Below are positions 1 to 6,265 of a DNA stretch of 11,096 nt, one piece after another (positions within the stretch are counted from its first letter, which is position 1; the number at the start of each line of letters is the position of its first letter). The stretch is taken from assembly GCA_000482145.1 (NCBI GenBank), contig AUXH01000616.1:1-11096 (forward strand), read 5' to 3'. Both the position numbers and the translations under genes were made by a program. Below the pieces are notes generated by a model. It did not search any database. It saw only the letters and a list, made by a program, of their open reading frames with translations, and had not been told where the DNA came from. The DNA comes from Strigomonas culicis. Its lineage: Eukaryota; Euglenozoa; Kinetoplastea; Trypanosomatida; Trypanosomatidae.

Positions 1-180
1 AACAGCAAAAAAAGAAAAAACAATAAGCATAAATAATGGTTTGGTTGCAACGCACAAAAAAAATGAAAATAAAGATGTGCAAATGCAGGCCTCCTTCTAT
101 TAAACATCGCCTAGTTTTCCACAGTGAGGTATCTTCAAAAGAGAACATACCAGACAACGGTTTGCCGGGAAACACCCACA

Positions 181-900
181 ACCGCGCCACAATGGAAAAA
201 AAAAAGGACGCGCGGGGGCGCGTGGGTGGCGGGCCACACACACACACACACACACACCACTGGCCAGCACCCGGACACCTTCGACAAGGGCGCACTCAAA
301 AAAAGGGGAGCCGGGCACCCCCCTCCCACCCCAGGGAGGCGGGCGAGAACGGAGGAAAAGCCGCGCCGCCCACAGGGGCCGGCGCCGCGCACGAGCAAAA
401 CAAAAACCAAGGCACCAACAAAAAAGGAAACAATAAATCAGGAAAACACGTAAGCAAAAAAAAAAGGGCCGCGCGCACGCCCCCCCCCCTACGGCAGGGA
501 TGAGCGGGGCGCCCGGCCAAGGAACGGAAGCCAGACGCGGACCTGCCACCCACGGACGCCAAGAAAACAAACAACAAAAAGGCGAGCCCCCGCCCCCGCC
601 TGCGGCGCGGCCTGGCTTGCCTAGCTTGGGATGGCCGGGGGCCCCCCCCAGTCGAAACGCCGCCTCATGAGGGAGCGCCCAGGCAAATGAGGCAAAGAGG
701 CGACAGAGAAAACAGCCCCCCAAAGAAAAAAGAAAAAGGAACGGCCCCAGCCCCAGAGCGAAGAACATAAAGAAAAGAGGCAAGAATGCAGAACACTTCG
801 CCCCTGGGGGTCGGGCGCGGAGAGGCCACACCCGCAGGAAAAGCCCGACGCCCCCACCCCGCCACCGAGACGAGCGAGACCGGGGCACCATTGCGAAAAC
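181..900. other. T-depleted, A/C-run-rich tract
   Basis: Counted by hand, the plus strand has 34 T in 720 bases, and the line 361-420 has none. It carries A10 runs at 196-205 and 456-465, a C10 run at 480-489 and a C8 run at 642-649. The 299-residue minus-strand open frame over 100-999 follows from this depletion, since its stops need TTA, CTA or TCA on the plus strand. Confidence 0.85.
235..257. repeat. (CA)11 microsatellite
   Basis: Eleven uninterrupted CA units plus a final C lie inside the T-depleted tract. CA/TG microsatellites are common in Leishmania-type spacers. No coding frame is supported across it. Confidence 0.95.
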
Positions 901-1003
901 AAACGGCACGCCAAAACCCTTGAAACAACCCACGGCACCCCCGTTTGTTGTTTGGAGCATAAAAGCTAGCAAGCGGAAGAACGCCCATCGCGCCTCCACG
1001 CAG

Positions 1004-1065
1004 CTTGGCTTTTACAAAGGATAGGGGGCGAGATCACCTACGCCAAGTTAAGCGGCTCTTTTTTT
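1004..1065 (+). other. Hairpin followed by T7 run
   Basis: CTTGGC at 1004-1009 pairs with GCCAAG at 1042-1047. TAGG and CCTA can pair inside it. Eleven bases further on is a T7 run (1059-1065), itself flanked by GCTC and GAGC. A stem followed by oligo-T could end a small RNA polymerase III transcript, but I see no convincing A or B box, so no RNA gene is called. Confidence 0.25.
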
Positions 1066-1607
1066 GAGCGCAGACGGACCTATGCACGAGACATATTTAT
1101 CAGTTTTGTACTAGCACGCTTCTCCATTGTACGCTTTAAACAGACCGCATGCCATTGCACCGCGCCCCCCCCCCTTCTCTGCGACAGACTGGACCAAAGC
1201 ACTGGAATTGTTGGGGTTGAGCTAAAAGCAAAGCCTCCCTGGACAGAAAGCGTCGAGCGTCCAAGGGCAAATGAAAAAAAAAACGTGAATGCTGATGCTG
1301 GCGCCCGTTGAGTTTACTCTCGCCAGTAATTATCTCCAATGCCGGGCTTCCATTTCAAAAAAAAAAGGGAAAGGTTGTGTCTGAGCCTCTTTAAATGCTC
1401 AGAGCTTCTCAAGAGTCCATTAAACGCCACCGCCCCGGGCATACGCGCCACAACCTCAGCACCTTTCCGCTTTTTGCGCTACTTTGTCCACGCCGCTTTT
1501 TGCATCGCAGAGTGAATAGCTTTCGAGAGACATGTTGGGAACAGGCGGGCGCAAAAAAAAAGAGAAAACAACTGCCCTCCCATTAAAACACCTTGGGCGG
1601 TGGGGTT

Positions 1608-1648
1608 GGAGGCGCCTGATTGTAACACTATTTTTGGGGGGCGCCTCC
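1608..1648. repeat. Perfect 9-bp inverted repeat at skew switch
   Basis: GGAGGCGCC at 1608-1616 is exactly complementary in inverted order to GGCGCCTCC at 1640-1648, with a 23-nt loop. Each arm contains the palindrome GGCGCC, so slipped pairings are possible. The last long A run (1553-1561) lies just left of it, and the first G run (1636-1641) overlaps its right side. It therefore sits exactly where the strand asymmetry of the desert inverts. Confidence 0.8.
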
Positions 1649-1796
1649 GTGTAGTTACCCATTATTGCTTCAAAGACAGCAAGAGCCCCCTCCCGTTGAA
1701 CAGGGAAATGGGAGCGTGGTTTTGTACGCGGTATAGCCGCAAACTGTGGGAAGGAAACAAGGAAAAAGAGAATATGTTTGGCCCCTGCGACGCGAA

Positions 1797-1817
1797 GGGG
1801 TGGGGGGTGGGGGGTGG
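1797..1817 (+). other. G-tract cluster (quadruplex-prone)
   Basis: The plus strand reads G4-T-G6-T-G6-T-G2. It is the first of several G-rich clusters, all on the plus strand, right of the skew switch. Others are at 2608-2617 (G10), 2828-2843 and 3108-3136. G-rich strands in trypanosomatid strand-switch regions are known sites of base J and of start or stop elements; any such role here is inference. Confidence 0.55.
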
Positions 1818-2607
1818 ACGCTAGTGTCTCAGAGCCCCGTTTTGGTGGTTATGCAATTGTCCGCGGCCCGTCGCGGCGCCCCTTTTTTAATAAGAGGGGG
1901 TGCATTTTCTCTGCAAAGGGATTGCTTTCACCACACTGCAAGAGGTGGTGCGCACAATGCACGCGCATCGCGTGTGTATGAACTGGGAAATCCAACGAAA
2001 AAAGGGTGAGGGTGTTTGTCGGTGGCGACGTGTGTGTGTGAGTGGCCCGTTTCCCCCGGGGCGTGGTCGGGCGGGCTTGTGTTTTCCGCGCCCTGCCGCG
2101 GCGCGCACATTTCATGCCGCAGGAAGAATCACTTTTACTAATAAGTGTCAGTATTATACTTTGTCTTTCGTGGATGTCAAGGCGAACTGAAACTAAACCC
2201 CACTCTTGTTGATGTGGAAACTAATCATAAACGGGTCTTTTTTTTTTATTTGAGGGCGGGAGTTGTTGTTTCTGTGCGTCAAAGGGGGGCGGCGCCTGGT
2301 TTTTGGACAGCTCCCCAAAGTCCTGTCTTTGTGCGCAGGATTGAGTTTTAAAAGGGGTATGTGTGTGGGGGCGGTCTCCTTGATCTGGTCTTACCCGCCC
2401 CTTGGCTCGTGCCCGCGCGCACCTCCTGGGTGGTTTGTCCGGCCCCTGGGAGCTTTTCGAATAGTTGGCGGCGGTGGTTTTGGGGCCGTGCGAAAAACAG
2501 AATCGACGGAGGCTGTAAGGGGCACAATGGACAAAGAGAACCGTTGGGTGATGTGCGCCACGGAAAGGCTAATTGTTCCATTGGCCCTCCTCCTCGCTGT
2601 TTTGAAA

Positions 2608-2617
2608 GGGGGGGGGG
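2608..2617 (+). repeat. G10 homopolymer
   Basis: Exactly ten G on the plus strand in the A-poor half of the desert. It belongs to a series of homopolymers that all stop at exactly ten bases. Confidence 0.9.
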
Positions 2618-3107
2618 TTGCAAAGTCCATCGTCGTCGCACGCGCACCGCCAAGCCCTGGGGCGAGGGCACTCGCGTTTCGCGAAGGACTCCCCACCGCG
2701 CATCGCAGGGGGCGTGGTTTGGCAACTTGGTGTCAACAGACTATTTGCGGAAATCATTGTAGTGTTGTTGTTTAACAAGTTGCGTCGCCTGTGAATGTGT
2801 CAATTGGGGTGCTTTTCTTTCTGTCGTGGGGGCGGGGCCTGGGTCGCGTGGATGGTGGTGAGGGTGCGAATAGGGGGCTTGGCTCCAGCGGGGCCGCTTT
2901 CAGGGGCGGTGGTAAGGCATATGCTGGCCTCGCCCGTGGGTCAGGCCCGTCCTTGTTATCACTGGCGCCCGGCCAGTGTGCTTTCGCCCCTGTGGAGCCT
3001 CACCCGTGGTTTTTCGTTTCAAGCCAAGGGCTTTTTTCCCCCTTTTCCTGGTGGGTGGGCCCTTAGTGGCTGTCTGTGCCCTTAGCCATAGGATTTGCCA
3101 CATGTCT

Positions 3108-3136
3108 GGGGGGGGGGCCCAGCGGAGGGCTGGGGG
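3108..3136 (+). other. G-quadruplex candidate
   Basis: A G10 run (3108-3117), then nine bases, G3, CT and G5. The G10 run can supply two G3 blocks, so the stretch satisfies a four-block G3 rule with short loops. It lies 335 bases beyond the stop codon of the last minus-strand gene, on the opposite strand, where an obstacle to polymerase near a unit's end would make sense. That role is inference. Confidence 0.5.
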
Positions 3137-3392
3137 TCCTCTGAGCGCGGTGCTGCTCAAAGGAGGATGGTGAGCGCGGCCGCCCCCGGCGTCTTGCGGA
3201 GAGGGGCGTGGCGAAGATTCCTGGAATACAAGAAAGGAATTCCTTGATGCGAGTAGAAGGGGGCGGTGTGACGTTATGACGTTCAGAGTGGTGTGCAATA
3301 CAAGATGGGGTGCTTTCAGCGAGGTGGATTCACCAAGTCCAATTTCTTTGAAACGTGTATATATACTTTTTTTTTTACAACAGGTAATGGCG

Positions 3393-3428
3393 CAAACGTG
3401 TGAAAACGTTGCCGATGGCAAGAGTGCT
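3393..3428 (-). repeat. Duplicated 36-nt 3' UTR block, copy B
   Basis: This block, just beyond the stop of the downstream GNAT gene, is identical over 36 bases to 4390-4425 beyond the stop of the upstream GNAT gene. The sequence between block and stop has indels and substitutions in both copies. It shows that the duplication unit includes the 3' flank, and it may mark a constrained untranslated element. Confidence 0.8.
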
Positions 3429-3470
3429 CGAAACCATGAAAACAGAGAAAGGAAGAGGGGACGCGTACCA

Positions 3471-4178
3471 TTAGAGCTTCGATGTGGCCTGCAAAGAGGT
3501 CTTCTGGAACCCCTTCTCATCAAAGTTGGAGGGCGACAACCACTTGGCAATATTACCTTTGATCGCCGGCCACTCCTTGTCCGTAATGGACAGCCACGCT
3601 GTGTCGCGGTTCCGCTTCTTCACGATGCGATGATTGCGGAAGATCCCCTCAAATGTGAACCCAAGGCGCAGGGCGGCGCGACGGGATTTAGCGTTCAGTG
3701 CATCGCACTTCCAGAAGAGCCGACGGTAGTGGAGTTCGTCCATAATGTAGGACGCAAGAAGATAGTGGGCCTCCGTGGCGACCGGCGTGCGCTGGAGAAT
3801 GTCCGAGTAGGTTACCCACCCGATCTCCGCCATGGCATTGGGAACATCAATGCTCATGATGCTGGTCGTGCCCACCGCCTTGTTCAGCTTCTTGCTGATG
3901 ACAGCAAAGAAGATGGGATCGCGACTCTTCTGTATCTTGGTCAGGTACTCCACAAATGCTTCCATCGTCTCGAAAGGGGAGGTGTAGAGGTACGTGAAGT
4001 TGGCGGGGTTTGCTGTGGGCCCGTAAAGGACCTCGAACAGATCCTTTGCGTGCCGTGCGGGGTCGATGGGCTCCACCCGACAATACAACCCCTCCATGAC
4101 GTGCGGCTGAGGGGTCTTGTATGCTTTTTTTGGCAGCAGAGCGCCTACCGGCTGGCCGTGCTCGTTCACTTCCGCCAT
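3471..4178 (-). CDS. GNAT N-acetyltransferase, downstream tandem copy
   Basis: A 235-residue protein, ATG at 4178-4176 and TAA at 3473-3471. It resembles the RimJ/RimL-type GNAT branch (Acetyltransf_3), which moves acetyl from acetyl-CoA to an amine, often a protein N-terminus or small molecule; the substrate cannot be told. Visible marks are NEHGQPVG at 5-12, EGLYCRVEPIDPARHA at 29-44, FFAVISK at 90-96, the acetyl-CoA loop region QRTPVATEA at 129-137, and WKCDALNAKSRRAALRLGF at 156-174, typical of the late core of the fold. There is no signal peptide or membrane segment. A polypurine block on the plus strand (4245-4262) and an AG at 4220-4219 give a short 5' leader. It is 215/235 identical to the gene upstream. 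Close relatives by this motif set are, from memory, widespread in bacteria and fungi, so ancestral transfer is possible but unproven. Last gene of the minus-strand cluster. Confidence 0.93.
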   Translation of the reverse strand: MAEVNEHGQPVGALLPKKAYKTPQPHVMEGLYCRVEPIDPARHAKDLFEVLYGPTANPANFTYLYTSPFETMEAFVEYLTKIQKSRDPIFFAVISKKLNKAVGTTSIMSIDVPNAMAEIGWVTYSDILQRTPVATEAHYLLASYIMDELHYRRLFWKCDALNAKSRRAALRLGFTFEGIFRNHRIVKKRNRDTAWLSITDKEWPAIKGNIAKWLSPSNFDEKGFQKTSLQATSKL

Positions 4179-4218
4179 GAGGTTGGATGGTGCTTAGATG
4201 CGGTGGTGAGGGCGGCAA

Positions 4219-4262
4219 CTTTACCGTAGTGATAGGCACGCGCCGGAAGAATAGAGGAAGAA
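4219..4262 (-). promoter_or_regulatory. Putative trans-splice acceptor, downstream GNAT
   Basis: On the minus strand a pyrimidine tract (4262-4245, one interruption) is followed by the first AG at 4220-4219. This puts about 40 bases of leader before the ATG at 4178. A second AG lies at 4194-4193. It is called from the usual trypanosomatid tract-then-first-AG rule. Confidence 0.55.
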
Positions 4263-4389
4263 TACGGATAGAAACGCAAGCGTACACACGACGAGTGGAA
4301 CGGCACAATGACACGCCATGCATCCAGAGAGGAAGATTCGCCAGACAATTAGAATTCTAAATATGAATTTGTTTTGCAACAGGCAATGT

Positions 4390-4425
4390 CAAACGTGTGA
4401 AAACGTTGCCGATGGCAAGAGTGCT
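4390..4425 (-). repeat. Duplicated 36-nt 3' UTR block, copy A
   Basis: Identical to 3393-3428. It begins 33 bases beyond the stop of the upstream GNAT gene, read on the minus strand. Similarity continues more weakly to about 4380, so the tandem unit is roughly 1 kb and spans coding region plus 3' flank. Confidence 0.8.
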
Positions 4426-4458
4426 GAAAATGATAGAAGGAAAGAAGGGACACTTCCA

Positions 4459-5166
4459 TTAGAGCTTCGATGTGGCTTGCAAAAGAGTCTTCTGGAACCC
4501 CTTCGCATCAAAGTTGGAGGGCGACAACCACTTGGCAATATTACCTTTGATCGCCGGCCACTCCTTGTCCGTAATGGACAGCCACGCCATGTCACAGTTG
4601 CGCTTCTTCATAACACGCAGTTGACGGAATATCCCCTCAAATGTGAACCCAAGGCGCAGGGCGGCGCGACGGGATTTAGCGTTGAGTGCATCGCACTTCC
4701 AGAAGAGCCGACGGTAGTGGAGTTCGTCCATAATGTAGGACGCAAGAAGATAGTGGGCCTCCGTGGCGACCGGCGTGCGCTGGAGAATGTCCGAGTAGGT
4801 TACCCACCCGATCTCTGCCACGCCGTTAACAGGATCAATGCTCATGATGCTGGTCGTGCCCACCGCCTTGTTCAGCTTCTTGCTGATGACAGCAAAGAAG
4901 ATGGGATCGCGACTCTTCTGTATCTTGGTCAGGTACTCCACAAACGCCTCCATCGTCTCAAAGAGGGAGGTGTAGAGGTACGTGAAGTTGGCGGGGTTTG
5001 CTGTGGGCCCGTAAAGGACCTCGAACAGATCCTTTGCGTGCCGTGCGGGGTCGATGGGCTCCACCCGACAATACAACCCCTCCATGACGTGCGGCTGAGG
5101 GGTCTTGTATGCTCGTGCACGGACCGGAGCGCCTACCGGCTGGCCGTGCTCGTTCACGTGCGTCAT
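4459..5166 (-). CDS. GNAT N-acetyltransferase, upstream tandem copy
   Basis: A 235-residue paralogue of the downstream gene, starting at ATG 5166-5164 and ending with TAA at 4461-4459. The frame is open further upstream, with an ATG at 5286-5284 and a GTG at 5298. I chose 5166 because the paralogue begins at the same residue and because a strong splice signal (tract 5242-5211, AG 5201-5200) lies inside the extension, so the mature mRNA should begin after it. The longer form would add a hydrophobic N-terminus (AYSLSLASLLLL) that could serve as anchor or targeting peptide. The GNAT core is intact: QRTPVATEA at 129-137 and WKCDALNAKSRRAALRLGF at 156-174. Differences from the sister copy cluster at 14-18, 112-116 and 182-193. 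In the last patch it has RNCDMAW where the sister has RNRDTAW. This suggests a shift in substrate or partner use, but no function is proven. Confidence 0.92.
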   Translation of the reverse strand: MTHVNEHGQPVGAPVRARAYKTPQPHVMEGLYCRVEPIDPARHAKDLFEVLYGPTANPANFTYLYTSLFETMEAFVEYLTKIQKSRDPIFFAVISKKLNKAVGTTSIMSIDPVNGVAEIGWVTYSDILQRTPVATEAHYLLASYIMDELHYRRLFWKCDALNAKSRRAALRLGFTFEGIFRQLRVMKKRNCDMAWLSITDKEWPAIKGNIAKWLSPSNFDAKGFQKTLLQATSKL

Positions 5167-5199
5167 GAGATGCGGTGTAGGGGTCTGCGGGTAGCTGAG

Positions 5200-5242
5200 C
5201 TTTTCCGTGCGGAGAAGAAGGAGAGAGGCCAAAGAGAGAGAA
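5200..5242 (-). promoter_or_regulatory. Putative trans-splice acceptor, upstream GNAT
   Basis: The minus strand has a long C/T tract (5242-5211, one GG interruption), then the first AG at 5201-5200, 34 bases before the ATG at 5166. It lies inside the longer open frame and decides the start in favour of 5166. If a second acceptor beyond 5286 were used, a longer isoform would result. Confidence 0.65.
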
Positions 5243-5386
5243 TACGCCGTTACGGCGACGCCGACTGCGCCGTGGGATGATAGCATGCACAGGAGCACGA
5301 GAGCAGCGTTCTTCAGGATGCGGGTGGATGTGTGGAGGGTACAAGGAAGGCGTTGTTTGCTGCCAATTGTTCACTGTTTTACAAAC

Positions 5387-5845
5387 CTACTCTTTGTTCT
5401 TGCTATCGAGGACCAGCGTCACGGGGCCGTCCATCACCTGCTCTATGTTCATGTAGTTCTGGAACTTCCCGGTCGCCACGCGATCCGCCACGTACGTGGC
5501 GGACAGCTTGTCGCGCAGCTCGTTGAACATCTCGAGCGCCTTATCTGGATTCATCGCGTGGTGGAAATCGGGCTTGTTGCCCTTCATCACATGCATCAGG
5601 GTGAACTGCGAGATGAGCAGCACCCCGCCCTCGATCTCCCGCACGTTGCGACACCAGCGCTTGGTTTCGTCCTCGTTGCTCCACAGACGCACGCCGAGGA
5701 TCTTGCGAATCACGTAGTCCATGTCCTCGCGCGTGTCCTCCTGGCAGATGCCCACCAGCACGGACATGCCCTTCCCGATGGAGCCCACGACCTCGCTGTT
5801 GGAAGTGACCGAGGCGCGCAGAACACGCTGGATAACGATCTTCAT
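5387..5845 (-). CDS. DTD1: D-aminoacyl-tRNA deacylase (DTD)
   Basis: A 152-residue protein, the usual length for the DTD family, with ATG at 5845-5843 and TAG at 5389-5387. DTD is a cytosolic homodimer that hydrolyses the ester bond of D-aminoacyl-tRNAs (and glycine mischarged on tRNA-Ala), keeping D-amino acids out of translation. The N-terminus MKIVIQRVLRASVT and GSIGKGMSVLVGI (21-33) are typical. The SQFTL motif is at 79-83. The Gly-cisPro pair that sets chirality is at 140-141 within DGPVTL. Two local departures from the common pattern: MDGP instead of the usual NDGP, and MHVMKGNKPDFH after SQFTL instead of the usual stretch. Neither removes a known essential residue. There is no targeting peptide. 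It lies between the nucleoporin and the GNAT pair with short spacers; no functional link to them is evident. Confidence 0.95.
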   Translation of the reverse strand: MKIVIQRVLRASVTSNSEVVGSIGKGMSVLVGICQEDTREDMDYVIRKILGVRLWSNEDETKRWCRNVREIEGGVLLISQFTLMHVMKGNKPDFHHAMNPDKALEMFNELRDKLSATYVADRVATGKFQNYMNIEQVMDGPVTLVLDSKNKE

Positions 5846-5883
5846 GTTTGTTTCTTGTTTTCTACGACACCAATGAGTGATAC

Positions 5884-5919
5884 CTCAAAGAAAGGTAGGT
5901 GTATCGAGGGAGAAGGAAA
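5884..5919 (-). promoter_or_regulatory. Putative trans-splice acceptor, DTD gene
   Basis: Two pyrimidine blocks on the minus strand (5919-5906 and 5898-5887) precede an AG at 5885-5884, 38 bases before the ATG at 5845. The tract is interrupted, so the exact site is less certain than for the neighbouring genes. Confidence 0.45.
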
Positions 5920-6022
5920 CGATAGGTGCATGTTTGTGAGGTTTCATGTCTCTCTTGCTCATCTCTACAATAAATAACGTCAAAAGGAAACATGTCAGTA
6001 CCAGTATAAGGTCATTTTTTAT

Positions 6023-6044
6023 TATATATATATATATATATATA
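6023..6044. repeat. (TA)11 microsatellite
   Basis: Eleven TA units in the nucleoporin-DTD spacer, within a generally AT-rich stretch. Likely length-variable between strains. Confidence 0.95.
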
Positions 6045-6265
6045 TTTATTAATTACACAACAAACATATACCTTAGTTTATAGTAACAATCTGACTTTTT
6101 TTTTCTCACTCGTTTCTATATACTGAACACAGAGGTGAACAACAATGTTGATCTATTTCTTTTTGTTTTCCCGCGTTCTTCTCGGGATCCAACAATATAC
6201 GTCGATCGACGTAGCACCTGCCACGTCCCTATCCACGGCAACACCGCCATCCATATCGGTGTCTA

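Larger units (their letters stand above)
1..3470. other. Gene desert, possible strand-switch region
   Basis: I find no gene I can defend in these 3.4 kb beyond the last minus-strand gene. Several frames stay open, but the encoded peptides are low-complexity, several frames are open at once, and no family motif appears. On the plus strand, 181-900 contains only 34 T in 720 bases (4.7%), which removes minus-strand stop codons; 2821-3180 contains only 37 A in 360 (about 10%), which removes plus-strand stops. Runs of A and C lie left of about 1.56 kb, and runs of G and T lie right of about 1.63 kb. Trypanosomatid strand-switch regions are known to be gene-free and skewed, and to carry transcription start or stop sites, base J and sometimes replication origins. 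That this is one is inference, because the gene to the left is outside the window. A plain long spacer is the alternative. Confidence 0.5.
5846..6265. other. Spacer between DTD and nucleoporin genes
   Basis: These 420 bases hold the 3' flank of the nucleoporin gene and the 5' leader of the DTD gene. They are AT-rich, unlike the coding DNA, and include a (TA)11 microsatellite and a T9 run at 6096-6104. No gene is seen. Confidence 0.8.

Noticed and set aside
100..999. 299-codon minus-strand open frame in the left desert
   Set aside because: It results from near absence of T on the plus strand. The peptide is low-complexity (Phe, Gly, Pro, Arg, Cys runs), runs through the CA repeat, and other minus frames are open over the same bases.
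1045..1053. AAGTTAAGC, a motif typical of 5S rRNA
   Set aside because: The surrounding bases do not match 5S rRNA helices; nine bases alone are not enough.
2440..2480. TTCGAAT-like element checked as a tRNA B box
   Set aside because: No cloverleaf can be drawn on either strand and no A box lies at the right distance.
2263..2775. 170-codon plus-strand frame, with others nearby
   Set aside because: The A-poor plus strand has few stops, two plus frames are open over the same bases, and no family motif is seen.
2900..3550. 216-codon minus-strand frame overlapping the GNAT 3' end
   Set aside because: It overlaps the real GNAT gene in another frame, crosses its 3' flank and a T10 run, and shows no recognisable protein features.
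4318..5280. 320-codon plus-strand frame antisense to the upstream GNAT gene
   Set aside because: It mirrors the sense codon bias and parallels the frame in the sister copy simply because the DNA is nearly identical.
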